Positions 16,318 through 27,422 of a DNA stretch of 64,000 nucleotides are shown piece by piece (position 1 is the stretch's first letter; the number at the start of each line of letters is the position of its first letter). This DNA is from CAWAND01 sp963807065 (GTDB lineage: Bacteria; Chloroflexota; Anaerolineae; Anaerolineales; E44-bin32), in contig CAWDZQ010000003.1 of assembly GCA_963807065.1 (NCBI GenBank), positions 1,426,001 to 1,490,000 of the forward strand. Reading direction: 5' to 3'. Under the pieces are notes generated by a model. The model did not search any database. It was not told the DNA's origin and was given only the letters and a program-made list of their open reading frames with translations. Both the position numbers and the translations under genes were made by a program.

Positions 16318-17637
16318 ATGGACCACGATTCAAAGCGCCCTCCCGATTTCAGCTCCGAGCTTCCCGGTTTTCACAAGCTGGACCGGGAGGCGCGCCTGCG
16401 CCGGGCAGCCGACCTGGCTCAGCTCAGCGACCGCTCCGTGAACGCCCTATCGGGCGCACGGGGCCTGACGCCCGATCTGGCCGATCACATGGTGGAAAAC
16501 GCACTGGGCGTCTTTGGCCTTCCCTTGGGTCTGGCCACCAACTTCATCATCAACGGACACGAGCGCCTGATCCCGATGGTCATCGAGGAGCCCTCGGTTG
16601 TGGCCGGGGCCTCGTACATGGCCAAGCTGGCCCGGTCCGGGGGCGGCTTTCACGCCGCCGCCGACCGGGCCCTGATGATCGGTCAGGTTCAACTCCTCCA
16701 GGTGGCCGATCAGCGTGCGGCGGGCGACCGGATCCTCGCCAGCCGGGACCGTCTCCTGGCCCAGATCGACGAACTGAACCCCAGCCTGGTGGCGCACGGG
16801 GGCGGGGCACGTGAAATAGAGGTTCGTACGTTCGAAGACTCACCGGTTGGGCCGATGCTGGTGGTCCACCTGCTGATCGACACCCGAGACGCGATGGGCG
16901 CCAATACCGTCAACACCGCGGCCGAATCGCTGGCCCCGGAGCTGGAGCGCCTGAGTGGCGGGCGCGCCCGGCTGCGCATCCTGAGCAACCTGGCCGATCG
17001 GCGGCTGGCACGCGCCTGGTGTGAGATCCCCGCCTCCGCCCTGGCTTCAGCCGAGATGCAAGGCGAAGAGGTCCGGGATGGGATCATAGAAGCCTGGGCG
17101 CTGGCGGCCGTCGATCCCTATCGCGCCGCAACTCACAACAAAGGCATTATGAACGGAATCGACGCTGTCGCCGTGGCGACCGGCAACGACTGGCGCTCGG
17201 TCGAGGCCGGCGCACACGCCTTCGCCGCCAGAAATGGGAGCTACACCTCCCTTAGCCGCTGGAGGACAACCGACGCCGGCAGCCTGCGCGGCGACCTCGA
17301 GTTGCCGCTTGCGGTCGGCGTGGTGGGGGGCACCACGCAGGCTCATCCTACGGCCCGTGCCTGCCTGGAGCTGCTTGGCGTCAGCCGCGCCTCGGAGCTG
17401 GCCGAGATCATGGTCTCTGTCGGCTTGGCTCAGAACCTGGCCGCCCTGCGCGCCCTGGCCACCGAGGGTATCCAACGCGGTCACATGGCGCTTCACGCTC
17501 GCCAGGTGGCGATCGCCGCCGGGGCCGCCGGATCGCAGGTGGACCGGGTGGCCGAACAGCTGGTCTCGGAGGACGATATCCGTCTTGAACGCGCCCAGGC
17601 TCTGCTGGAGGCGGAGGGTTCTGCCCACCATGGCTGA
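16318..17637 (+). CDS. HMG-CoA reductase, class II type
   Basis: The 439-residue protein matches class II (bacterial, Pseudomonas-mevalonii-like) HMG-CoA reductases: EEPSVVAGAS near residue 90 with the catalytic Glu, DAMGANTVN, ATHNKGIMNGIDAVA with the catalytic Lys, GNDWRSVEAGAHA, and VGGTTQAHPTA. It reduces HMG-CoA to mevalonate. A synthase gene follows, so a biosynthetic role is more likely than mevalonate breakdown. Cofactor preference cannot be judged by eye. I choose the ATG at 16318; a TTG at 16300 overlaps the presumed -10 box. Confidence 0.93.
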   Translation: MDHDSKRPPDFSSELPGFHKLDREARLRRAADLAQLSDRSVNALSGARGLTPDLADHMVENALGVFGLPLGLATNFIINGHERLIPMVIEEPSVVAGASYMAKLARSGGGFHAAADRALMIGQVQLLQVADQRAAGDRILASRDRLLAQIDELNPSLVAHGGGAREIEVRTFEDSPVGPMLVVHLLIDTRDAMGANTVNTAAESLAPELERLSGGRARLRILSNLADRRLARAWCEIPASALASAEMQGEEVRDGIIEAWALAAVDPYRAATHNKGIMNGIDAVAVATGNDWRSVEAGAHAFAARNGSYTSLSRWRTTDAGSLRGDLELPLAVGVVGGTTQAHPTARACLELLGVSRASELAEIMVSVGLAQNLAALRALATEGIQRGHMALHARQVAIAAGAAGSQVDRVAEQLVSEDDIRLERAQALLEAEGSAHHG

Positions 17638-17694
17638 ACCCTGCGGCACGGCCGCGCCGTGTCTCAAGTTTGAACAGATAAGAGGAAGTGCAAG

Positions 17695-18768
17695 ATGACA
17701 GAAGCTTCACCGATCCCCATGCTGCGGCCGAACCTAGACGTCGGGATCGTCGGCTACGGCGCCTACGTGCCGCGCTACCGGCTCCCCGCCCGCGAGGTGG
17801 CCCGAGTCTGGAAAGCCGGCATGGGCGGCACCCCTATTGAAGAGAAGGCCGTGCCCGGCCTGGACGAAGACGTGATCACGATGTCCATCGAAGCCGCCCG
17901 CAGTGCACTGGCCCGAGCCGGCATCGATCCAACCCAGATTCGGGCCGTGTGGGTCGGCTCCGAGTCCCATCCCTATGCCGTCAAGCCGACCTCGACCGTC
18001 GTGGCCGAGGCCATCGGGGCCACGCCGCATACCCAAGCCGCCGATTGGGAATTCGCCTGCAAGGCAGGCACCGAAGCCGTCCAGGCAGCGATTGGCTTCG
18101 TCGGCTCCGGCATGGCCCGCTACGCACTGTCCATCGGGATGGACACGGCGCAGGGCCGCCCGGGCGACGCGCTGGAATACACGGCTGGCGCCGGCGGTGC
18201 GGCCGTCATTCTTGGCCCGGCCGATGAAAGCCTGGCCATCTTCGAGTCCTCCTATTCTTACAGCACCGATACTCCCGATTTTTGGCGTCGAGCCAATGAA
18301 ACCTATCCTGAGCACGGGGAGCGGTTTACCGGCGAACCGGCATATTTCGAGCACATTTCGGCCGCCGGCAGGGCCCTCATGACCTCCTTGGAGGCGACGG
18401 CACAGGACTTTACTTATGCCGTCTTTCATCAGCCCAACGCCAAGTTTCCCGAGCGTGCGGCCCGGGCACTCGGGTTCACACCAGAACAGACCAAGCCCGG
18501 GTTGCTGGTACCCCGCATCGGCAATACCTATGCGGGGTCATCCATGATCGGGCTGGCAGCGGTGCTCGACGTGGCCAACCCCGGCGACCGGATCCTGCTC
18601 GTCTCCTACGGGTCGGGCGCCGGTTCGGATGCCTTCAGCTTGAGGGTCACCGATCTCATCACCCCCCGCCGTGACAAGGCCCCTTCCGTCGAAACCTACA
18701 TCGCGCGCCGCACCGAAATCGACTACGCCACTTACGCTCGCTATCGAGGGAAGCTCACGCTCAAATGA
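17695..18768 (+). CDS. Hydroxymethylglutaryl-CoA synthase, archaeal type
   Basis: The 357-residue enzyme joins acetyl-CoA and acetoacetyl-CoA. It carries the archaeal-type catalytic block [10 protein letters not shown] with nucleophile Cys122, FHQPNAKFP with the catalytic His, and GNTYAGSS. It lacks the longer form seen in Gram-positive MvaS. The ribosome site AGAGGA precedes the ATG. Its last codons overlap the thiolase start (ATGA), and a DUF35 gene follows. This trio forms one channelling complex in archaea, so a similar complex is likely here. Confidence 0.92.
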   Translation: MTEASPIPMLRPNLDVGIVGYGAYVPRYRLPAREVARVWKAGMGGTPIEEKAVPGLDEDVITMSIEAARSALARAGIDPTQIRAVWVGSESHPYAVKPTSTVVAEAIGATPHTQAADWEFACKAGTEAVQAAIGFVGSGMARYALSIGMDTAQGRPGDALEYTAGAGGAAVILGPADESLAIFESSYSYSTDTPDFWRRANETYPEHGERFTGEPAYFEHISAAGRALMTSLEATAQDFTYAVFHQPNAKFPERAARALGFTPEQTKPGLLVPRIGNTYAGSSMIGLAAVLDVANPGDRILLVSYGSGAGSDAFSLRVTDLITPRRDKAPSVETYIARRTEIDYATYARYRGKLTLK

Positions 18769-19958
18769 CCCCGTCATCCCGCACGCCCAACACCTCAGAC
18801 ATCGTCATCGCCGGCCTGGGTATGACGCCGGTAGGCGAACACTGGAATCTCGCTTTGCGAGAGCTCGCCCTAGAGGCCATCACGGCCGCTCTCAACGACG
18901 CCGCCGGACTTCGCCCCAATGTGCTCTACGTGGCCAACATGCTTTCACCTATCTTGTCCGGCCAGAGCCAGTTGGGCGCCTTGCTGGCCGACTTCGCCGG
19001 ATTCCGCGGAATCGAGGCGGTCACCGTCGAAGCGGCCGGAGCTTCCGGGGGTGCAGCTCTCCGGCAGGCGGAGCTGGCCATTGCCTCCGGTTCAGCTGAC
19101 CTGGTGCTCGTTGTCGGCGTGGAGAAGATGACCGATCGGGTCAGCTCCGACGTCGAAGCCGCGCTGTCGACCGCATCTGACGCGGACTATGAAGCCGTGC
19201 ACGGCGCCACCCGCACCGCACAGGCCGCTATGCTCATGCAGCGCTATCTGCACGAGTATCAGATCCCGGCGGATGCCTTGTCCGGCTTCGGCCTGCTTGC
19301 CCACGCACATGCCGTGGCCAATCCGCTGGCGATGTTCCGCAAGGCAATCAGCCCGGAGGCCTACGCCAGAGCCCCTATGCTCAGCGAGCCCGTCAGCATT
19401 TACGACGCTGCACCCAACGCCGATGGCGCTGCCGCCATTTTGCTCGCCCGCCGGGGGAGCATTCCAGAGCGTCCTGACCGCCCCACGGTAGGCATTGTGG
19501 GGTCTGCAGTGGCTACCGCTCCACCGGCCCTGCACGATCAGGACGACCCGTTGACCCTGGCCTCGGCAGCCCGCGCCGCCGCGACGGCGTTCCAGCGCGC
19601 CGGCTTGACCACGGCAGACGTCGACTTCTTTGAACTGCACGACGTCTTTTCCGTCTTTGCTGCCTTGGCCCTGGAAGCCTCCGGGTTCGCCGGTCGGGGA
19701 GAGGGCTGGAGGCTTGCGCTGGACGGCCAGGGAAGCCGCGAAAGCCAGCTTCCCATCTTGACTTTCGGCGGCTCCAAGGCACGCGGCGACACCGGCGGGG
19801 CCACCGGCGTTTACCAGGTTGCCGAAGCCGCCCTCCAGCTTCAAGGACGCGCCGGCGAAGCTCAAGTTGCTGGGGCAAAGATTGGGATGACCCAGTGTGT
19901 CGGAGGCAGTGGCGGCACATGCGCCACCCACCTCCTGGCCATTCTGGAAGCCGCCTAG
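18765..19958 (+). CDS. Thiolase-like protein of the HMG-CoA synthase operon, catalytic Cys missing
   Basis: The 397-residue protein has a full thiolase fold in the archaeal acetoacetyl-CoA thiolase position, start-overlapping the synthase gene. The block that normally reads ACASGG reads AAGASGG, with Gly92 where the nucleophilic Cys should be (codon GGA). The usual GHP is GDT (Asp342). His292 in FELHDVF and the C-terminal CVGGSGG are kept. It may therefore be inactive in Claisen chemistry and serve as scaffold for the synthase/DUF35 complex, or catalyse something else. Acetoacetyl-CoA would then need another source. Confidence 0.85.
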   Translation: MTPSSRTPNTSDIVIAGLGMTPVGEHWNLALRELALEAITAALNDAAGLRPNVLYVANMLSPILSGQSQLGALLADFAGFRGIEAVTVEAAGASGGAALRQAELAIASGSADLVLVVGVEKMTDRVSSDVEAALSTASDADYEAVHGATRTAQAAMLMQRYLHEYQIPADALSGFGLLAHAHAVANPLAMFRKAISPEAYARAPMLSEPVSIYDAAPNADGAAAILLARRGSIPERPDRPTVGIVGSAVATAPPALHDQDDPLTLASAARAAATAFQRAGLTTADVDFFELHDVFSVFAALALEASGFAGRGEGWRLALDGQGSRESQLPILTFGGSKARGDTGGATGVYQVAEAALQLQGRAGEAQVAGAKIGMTQCVGGSGGTCATHLLAILEAA

Positions 19959-20045
19959 GCTATCCTGATAGTTCCTGAGAGTCCGGAGAACCTAAACTAC
20001 CCTACGCATCAGTCGAAGTACACGGCCGCAGGAGAGATGATTGTT

Positions 20046-20450
20046 ATGGAAGTTGCGCGACACTGGCGTCTCAAGAAACAGCGCTATACGATGACGGGAG
20101 AGATTTGCCCCCACTGCGAGGCCAAGATCTTCCCTCCCAGGGACGTTTGCCCGAGTTGCGGTGAGGACGCCCGCGATGTGTACCAATTCTCAGGGCAAGG
20201 GGAAGTCTACTCCTTCACCACCGTATATGACGCCCCAGCGGGCTTCGAAGACGGGGCGCCCTACACGCTTGCCCTGATCAAGCTCGACGAGGGACCGATG
20301 GTGACCGCCCAGCTTACCGATTTGGATTCGCGCGGCATTGAGATTGGCATGCCGGTCGAGATGGTGACGCGCAAACTCCGTTCAGACGGCGAGCGAGGGA
20401 TGCTGGTCTACGGCTACAAGTTCCGACCACTTCTGGCCGCCGCCGCCTGA
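20046..20450 (+). CDS. DUF35 OB-fold protein with zinc ribbon
   Basis: The 134-residue protein has an N-terminal helix (ARHWRLKKQRYT), a rubredoxin-like zinc ribbon with two CxxC pairs (CPHC and CPSC), and a C-terminal OB fold. In archaea this family bridges thiolase and HMG-CoA synthase and shares their CoA site. The ATG at 20046 is preferred: AGGAGAG at 20030-20036 touches the ATG at 20037 but stands 9 nt from 20046. It is the last gene before a terminator, about 90 nt after the thiolase-like gene. Confidence 0.88.
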   Translation: MEVARHWRLKKQRYTMTGEICPHCEAKIFPPRDVCPSCGEDARDVYQFSGQGEVYSFTTVYDAPAGFEDGAPYTLALIKLDEGPMVTAQLTDLDSRGIEIGMPVEMVTRKLRSDGERGMLVYGYKFRPLLAAAA

Positions 20451-20470
20451 CCCACAAACTGCGATGTGAG

Positions 20471-20503
20471 CCCCGGGAAGCACACTCCCGGGGTTTTTGT
20501 TTT
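20471..20503 (+). terminator. Terminator of the mevalonate operon
   Basis: CCCCGGGA (20471-20478) pairs with TCCCGGGG (20486-20493), followed by TTTTTG and TTTT. Confidence 0.9.
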
Positions 20504-20555
20504 AGATTGCGCCCCATCAGGCTCATCCTGCGGACTTTCGGGGCAAGAAACTCGC

Positions 20556-20584
20556 TTGACGCGCCCAAACGCATGTGCTAGTAT
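20556..20584 (+). promoter_or_regulatory. Promoter of the LysM lipoprotein gene
   Basis: TTGACG (20556-20561), a 17-nt spacer and TAGTAT (20579-20584). Confidence 0.75.
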
Positions 20585-20640
20585 CCGCGGCTAAACCACG
20601 GCAGGGCGTTCCGCCGGCCCGCAAAATCTAGGAGGAGCCC

Positions 20641-21309
20641 ATGCGAAACAAGCACCTGCATAAAGCGGTGCTCGCCCTTTTGATAGGCATCGCCCTTTCC
20701 CTTGGAGCCTGCACTCGCTCCGCATCAACCCCCCCATCGGCCACGGGTGAGGCTGCAGGGACCACGCCAAGCGGCCTGAACGCCCAGCAATCGACCATGG
20801 AGGCGGTGCGCTCCTCCTTGCTCACCCAAACTGCCCAGGCGATGGCTGGCTCCGAATCCACAGCCACCGCTGAGCCGACCGAGGTCGTAGCCCAAAGCAC
20901 ACCAACCACGGGCGTCTCAACAGCGGCCGCACCTCCCGCCACGTCCGCCGCCGTGGCAACCGCCACACCAGGCCGCCCGTCGACCTACACAGTGCACGAC
21001 GGTGAGCACCCTTACTGCATCGCCCGTCGGTTCGATGTCAGTCCGGTCGCCCTTCTGGCCGTCAACGGCCTAACGGCGTCCACCTTCGTGCCGGAGGGGA
21101 CGATCCTGACCATTCCAAGCGACACCACTGGCTTCCCACCACCGCGCGCTTTGAAATCGCACCCTGCCACGTACACGGTGGAGCCGGGGGACACCATCTA
21201 CATCATCGCCTGCCTCTTCGGGGACGCCGATCCGAATGCCATCGCCCGGGCCAACGGCCTTTCCGAACCGTACACGCTCTCGGCCGGCACGGTGCTCAAC
21301 ATCCCCTGA
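20641..21309 (+). CDS. Lipoprotein with two LysM domains
   Basis: The 222-residue precursor has a signal peptide with lipobox LGAC (Cys24), a Thr/Ser/Ala-rich linker (about 25-115) and two LysM repeats: STYTVHDGEHPYCIARRF (about 117-161) and ATYTVEPGDTIYIIACLF (about 179-222). LysM binds peptidoglycan or other GlcNAc polymers, so the protein probably links membrane and wall. No catalytic domain is present. A GGAGGAG ribosome site and a strong promoter precede it, and a terminator follows, so it is a single-gene unit. Confidence 0.9.
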   Translation: MRNKHLHKAVLALLIGIALSLGACTRSASTPPSATGEAAGTTPSGLNAQQSTMEAVRSSLLTQTAQAMAGSESTATAEPTEVVAQSTPTTGVSTAAAPPATSAAVATATPGRPSTYTVHDGEHPYCIARRFDVSPVALLAVNGLTASTFVPEGTILTIPSDTTGFPPPRALKSHPATYTVEPGDTIYIIACLFGDADPNAIARANGLSEPYTLSAGTVLNIP

Positions 21310-21335
21310 GGCCTCCCTTCTCACCAGCCAACAGC

Positions 21336-21366
21336 GGGCGGCCCATTGGGGCCGCCCCTTTCTTTT
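21336..21366 (+). terminator. Terminator after the LysM lipoprotein
   Basis: GGGCGGCCC (21336-21344) pairs with GGGCCGCCC (21349-21357), followed by a T-rich tail. Confidence 0.8.
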
Positions 21367-21380
21367 GGACGGAGGCGGTC

Positions 21381-21926
21381 ATGGCCCATCGCGTGATCTC
21401 GACCCGGACGGTCTACCAAGGCAAGGTCTTCACGGTCCGCACAGATCAGGTGCATGACGATACCGGGGGCGTCTTCCAGATCGATGTCGTGGAGCACCAT
21501 GGTGCGGTGACCCTCGTTCCCGTCACGCCTGACGGCACAGTGTTGTTCGTGAGCCAGTATCGGCACCCCGCCGGCAAGGTCCTCCTTGAGCTGCCCGCCG
21601 GTACCCTCGGGCCGGACGAGGATCCGCGCGCCTGCGCCGAGCGCGAGTGCCGCGAGGAAATCGGCTTGCGACCGGCGCGCCTGCAGGCCCTGGGGCAGAT
21701 GTTCCTTGCACCCGGGTACTCCAGTGAGCTCAATCACATCTATCTTGCTGCAGACTTCACCCCAGCCCCGCTGCCTCAGGACGAAGATGAGTCGATACAG
21801 GTCATACCCTTGAAAGGCGAGGACGTCCTCGCAAGCATTGCCAAAGGAGACCTACAGGACGCCAAATCCCTGGCCGGTCTTTACCTGGCGCTTCCTTACC
21901 TGGAGTCTGATTTTCTTCCCAGGTAG
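21381..21926 (+). CDS. Nudix hydrolase, ADP-ribose pyrophosphatase-like
   Basis: The 181-residue protein carries the Nudix box in GTLGPDEDPRACAERECREE followed by IG, preceded by the ELPAG motif typical of ADP-ribose pyrophosphatases, and then YSSELNHIYLA. Such enzymes cleave nucleoside diphosphate sugars such as ADP-ribose with Mg2+ bound by the box glutamates. GGAGG lies just before the ATG. It begins only 15 nt after a terminator, so a weak readthrough or an internal promoter must drive it. Confidence 0.88.
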   Translation: MAHRVISTRTVYQGKVFTVRTDQVHDDTGGVFQIDVVEHHGAVTLVPVTPDGTVLFVSQYRHPAGKVLLELPAGTLGPDEDPRACAERECREEIGLRPARLQALGQMFLAPGYSSELNHIYLAADFTPAPLPQDEDESIQVIPLKGEDVLASIAKGDLQDAKSLAGLYLALPYLESDFLPR

Positions 21927-22009
21927 GTTTCGAGATTGCCAGAAACACCAAGGTCGACCCGGCATCCATTTTTTCATGAGTTCTTCGTTAAGAAACCATG
22001 CCTGAGCAA

Positions 22010-22038
22010 TTGACTTGCATCTGGTGAATCTGTAGTAT
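22010..22038 (+). promoter_or_regulatory. Promoter of the sigma factor gene
   Basis: TTGACT (22010-22015), a 17-nt spacer and TAGTAT (22033-22038). Transcription would start near 22045, giving a leader of about 340 nt. Confidence 0.7.
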
Positions 22039-22044
22039 CGACTT

Positions 22045-22386
22045 AGAAAACCATTCCCGGTGCGTCCCAATCTTCAACCCACACCTTGGGATTCCGTCGG
22101 TGCTAAGCCCACCCTCGGTTCACCCCCGCCCAGAGAGGGATGCCTTTCGGCCGCACGAGAGCGTGGGCAAGATCCTTCTCGGCCGGCCCAAAGCAGGCGG
22201 GCGTCGGAAGATCGTCGACCCCCAGGGAATGGCGAGGATCTTAGCCGGAGGACATCTAGGGGCCAGGGGCACGTGCGCCAAACAAGGTGACGGTTCATGG
22301 GGGACGGCCGGCGTCGAAGGACACAGAACGCGGGCTCGCTCGGGCCATCGGATCACCTGGATGTGGACCACAAGGACGAGGCAAGC
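22045..22386 (+). other. Long untranslated leader of the sigma factor mRNA
   Basis: About 340 nt between the promoter and the sigma ATG contain no ORF I would support. The segment is GC-rich with several short inverted repeats. It could fold into a regulatory RNA, but I recognise no known riboswitch in it. Confidence 0.4.
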
Positions 22387-23343
22387 ATGAGCGAACAAGT
22401 GGAAGAGACTGAGCGGCAGATCCAGTTCTTGGAATCTTCTCCCGAAACCGTTGACTTGTATCTCAAGGAAGCTGGCCTGGTTCCGCTGCTCAGTCGGGAT
22501 GAAGAGATTGAGCTGGCCAAGCAGATCGAGAAGGGCCGCAGAGCCAGCCAGGCTATCGCTGATGGAAAGGTCCCCGCCAGCAAGGAGCCGGAGTACCGCC
22601 AACGGGTGGCCGACGGATGGCAGGCCCGCGACCACCTGGTCCAAGCCAACTTGAGGCTGGTCATCAGCGTGGCCAAGCGCTATGCTCGACGGGGGCTGTC
22701 TTTCCTGGACTTGATTCAGGAAGGCAACGTGGGCTTGATCCGGGCCACTAAGAAGTTCGACTACCACCGCGGGTTCAAGTTCAGCACCTATGCGACGTGG
22801 TGGATCCGGCAAGCCATCACCCGCGCCATCGCAGACAAGGGCCGCACCATCCGGGTCCCGGTTCACGTGATCGAGCAATTGACCCATATGCGCCGATCTC
22901 ACCAGCGCCTCTCTCAGCAGTTGGGCCGTGAACCCACGGCCGAGGAGCTGGCCTACGACATGGACATCGAAATCGACCGGGTGGAGCAGTTAATGCGGAT
23001 CGCCCAGCGCCCCACCCCATTGGACACGATGATCGACAGCGATGATGAGACCAGCTTGGCCGACCTGATCCCGGACGACACCGCCATTCCACCCGACCAG
23101 ACGTTCGTCGAGAGGGAGCTGCGGCGCCAGCTTGACGGTGTGCTGGCCAACCTGACTCCGCGCGAGGCCCTGGTCATCCGGCTGCGCTTTGGATTGATGG
23201 ACGGGCGCAAGCACACCCTGGCCGAGGTCGGCCGCAAACTTGAACTCACACGCGAGCGCGTGCGCCAGATCGAAGGCGACGCCCTGAGCCAGCTGCGCAA
23301 CCCGCAGCTTCAAAACGAGCTCCGGCTCTTCCTTCGGAACTGA
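22387..23343 (+). CDS. RNA polymerase sigma-70 factor, primary type without region 1.1
   Basis: The 318-residue protein has region 1.2 ([20 protein letters not shown]), region 2 with [19 protein letters not shown] and the -10 recognition helix [14 protein letters not shown], region 3, and region 4 with [20 protein letters not shown]. It lacks region 1.1 and the large spacer of E. coli RpoD, so it is either the housekeeping factor or a close group 2 paralogue. The ATG at 22387 follows GAGG; a GTG at 22297 in the same frame would add 30 unlike residues. It converges on gyrB. Confidence 0.93.
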   Translation: MSEQVEETERQIQFLESSPETVDLYLKEAGLVPLLSRDEEIELAKQIEKGRRASQAIADGKVPASKEPEYRQRVADGWQARDHLVQANLRLVISVAKRYARRGLSFLDLIQEGNVGLIRATKKFDYHRGFKFSTYATWWIRQAITRAIADKGRTIRVPVHVIEQLTHMRRSHQRLSQQLGREPTAEELAYDMDIEIDRVEQLMRIAQRPTPLDTMIDSDDETSLADLIPDDTAIPPDQTFVERELRRQLDGVLANLTPREALVIRLRFGLMDGRKHTLAEVGRKLELTRERVRQIEGDALSQLRNPQLQNELRLFLRN

Positions 23344-23360
23344 GCCCTCCAACCTTCCGC

Positions 23361-23391
23361 AACAAAAAGCGCCGGCCTCGGGCCGGCGCTT
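23361..23391 (-). terminator. Terminator of gyrB
   Basis: AAGCGCCGGCC (23367-23377) pairs with GGCCGGCGCTT (23381-23391). Read on the minus strand the stem runs into TTTTTGTTG, so it ends gyrB; it may also slow the convergent sigma transcript. Confidence 0.85.
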
Positions 23392-23426
23392 CGATATCGG
23401 ATCGATTTGAAGCTGCCTTCGGCGGG

Positions 23427-25370
<1,944 letters not shown>

Positions 25371-26429
25371 CTACGTATCTCCTTCTTCCTTACCCATTTC
25401 CGAGTCGGGCTCCATGTTGGCTGCCTGTTGGAATTTCTTGATTTGAATCTCGAGCGCCTTGCGGGTTCGGAGCAGCCACTCGCGCCGACCTTGGTAGAAC
25501 ACATAACTACTGACCAGGAGCATCGTGCTCACGAACGCATGCCCGGCGATGCCCAGGCTACTGATCCAGGATGCCGACTGAGGAAGCGACCACACCAATC
25601 CGGTCAGCCATGAGATCAACACTGCCAGGGTCAAAAACCCGACCGTGGGCAGAAAATTCCAGCGCACCAGCAACATGCTCTCGGTCATGGCCGAGAATAG
25701 CCCCATACGATAGCGAACGATCCCGTGGGGTGTGAAGACCAAGTAAACCACCAGCCAGAAGAACAAACTGAAGGCGATGAAGCTTATCCCCACCCCCAAC
25801 AGCGGCAGGATCCACGAGGCCGCCCATCCCAAAATCAGGATGGCCACGGTTCCTAGGATCAGTCCCACGTAGCCCACGACCGCAGCCAACACCATACGCG
25901 TCCAGCCCGTCGCCAATGGAGTCAGTTCCGAACCGGGCGCGACGCTGGCGGCAATCGCCCGGTGATACCAGGTGCCCAGGGCTAATCCAACCAAAGTGAG
26001 CAAGAGCCACAGCCCGAGAATCGTGGTGGGATCGGCTAGCTGGAACTGCGGGCCGAGCTGCAGCGGCGCGCTGGCGGGCATTTGGCCCGCCATGACGCTT
26101 GGGATTCCAGCTGGAAGACTGCTCAAACTGCGCAGCAAATTAAGGCGCGCCGCAAGCTCACTGAAGATCTCTTAAATCGATGCGACCTGTTGCTGAACGA
26201 GCGCATCAGCTCCCGGTGGCGCAGTCAATCCTTGGGCGGTGGAACGTACGAACGGCGCAATCCCCAGGCGCGGCCCCAGCCACAAGAAGAGGTCCAGGAC
26301 AAGCGGCGGGAGCATAAGAACAGGCCGGGCGGCAACGCGATCGAAGCCCTTGGCAAGCGAGGCCAGGACTCCGATGGGCCCTTGAGCGGGCCCTTCATTG
26401 ATTATTCCCACGGGTTCTGATTTTACCAT
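25371..26429 (-). pseudogene. Membrane protein gene interrupted by an in-frame TAA
   Basis: Two pieces lie in one frame. The 5' piece, from ATG 26429, gives about 85 residues with one hydrophobic segment (LMLPPLVLDLFLWLGPRLGI). A TAA at 26174-26172 follows QQQVASI. The frame then continues at once with EIFSELAARLNLLRSLSSLP and about five more membrane helices before an acidic tail ending at 25371. Without the stop the protein would have about 352 residues. A single base change from AAA or GAA would make TAA. The 3' piece might also be translated on its own from an internal start. It abuts gyrB; function unknown. Confidence 0.65.
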
Positions 26430-26525
26430 GAAGGGGCTTTCCCCACATATTGTCCAGAACACTTGTTCCGGGTCGAGATGAGCTTCGCGTGCGGCACCGG
26501 CTGGCCGTTCTCCCAGACGCCTCCG

Positions 26526-26554
26526 TTGACCCTGCCCGGCGCCTCCGATACAAT
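26526..26554 (+). promoter_or_regulatory. Promoter of the SAM hydrolase-murA unit
   Basis: TTGACC (26526-26531), a 17-nt spacer and TACAAT (26549-26554), 18 nt before the ATG at 26573. Confidence 0.7.
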
Positions 26555-26572
26555 CCAGCCGAAGGAGGCCAT

Positions 26573-27412
26573 ATGCCCCACCCTCCCATTGCCCTGATGA
26601 CCGACTTCGGCACCGACGACACCTATGTGGGCGTGATGAAGGGGGTTATCTCTGGAATCGCCCCCAACTCTCCGATCATCGACGTGACCCACGCCATACC
26701 TCCGGGAGATATCCGGCAGGCCGCCTTCCAACTTTGGCAGGCCGTCCGCTACTTCCCAGAGGGCGCCGTCTTGGTGCTGGTCGTTGATCCTGGCGTGGGC
26801 ACCTCCCGACGGCCGGTGGCTTTCCGCTGGAACGACCGCTGCCTGGTTGGACCCGACAATGGCCTCTTCACCTACCTTCTGCTGACCCACCCCGCCGAAC
26901 CGGCGGTGATCCTGGACAACCCCGCCTACCAGCTGGCGCGGGTCAGCACCACATTCCATGGTCGAGATGTCTTTGCACCGGCCGGAGCACATCTGGCGGC
27001 GGGCGTTTCCGTAGAACAGCTCGGCTCGCCCGCTCCGGAGCTGATCCGATTCGATCCTCCACAGCTCAATGTAGAGTCCGACGGACTCCAAGGTGAGATT
27101 GTCCATGCCGACCATTTTGGGAATCTGGTGACCAACATCGGCTATCTGACGGCTGTTCGTGAGAAAATTCACATATCGCCCTGGCTGCCCGGGTCAAACC
27201 CCGCAGAGTACGTGGCAAGCGCCGCTGCGGTGAATCTGCCCGGCGGCGAACGCCTGGTGCTGAGCCGCACCTTTGGCGATGTTTCACCGGGCAATATGGT
27301 CGCCTACATCGGCAGCGAAGCGCTGCTTGAGATCGGCGTCAATCAGGGGAGCGCCGCCAAATCGCTGGGCCTTTCGGTCGGCGACCCCATCACACTCAGC
27401 TTTTCAGGCTGA
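26573..27412 (+). CDS. SAM hydroxide adenosyltransferase (DUF62 family)
   Basis: The 279-residue protein belongs to the DUF62/fluorinase superfamily, whose common members split S-adenosylmethionine into adenosine and methionine using water. The family Asp-rich start MTDFGTDDTYVGVMKG, DVTHAIPPGDIRQAAF, VDPGVGTSRRP, GPDNGLF and FHGRDVFAPAGAHLA are all present. The fluorinase-specific halide loop cannot be judged by eye. GAAGGAGG precedes the ATG at 26573. murA begins 10 nt after its stop, so they form one operon. Confidence 0.92.
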   Translation: MPHPPIALMTDFGTDDTYVGVMKGVISGIAPNSPIIDVTHAIPPGDIRQAAFQLWQAVRYFPEGAVLVLVVDPGVGTSRRPVAFRWNDRCLVGPDNGLFTYLLLTHPAEPAVILDNPAYQLARVSTTFHGRDVFAPAGAHLAAGVSVEQLGSPAPELIRFDPPQLNVESDGLQGEIVHADHFGNLVTNIGYLTAVREKIHISPWLPGSNPAEYVASAAAVNLPGGERLVLSRTFGDVSPGNMVAYIGSEALLEIGVNQGSAAKSLGLSVGDPITLSFSG

Positions 27413-27422
27413 ACGAGGGACC

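Noticed and set aside
26450..26572. Longer N terminus for the SAM hydrolase
   Set aside because: It would include the promoter; the ATG at 26573 has a proper ribosome site and starts the family alignment.
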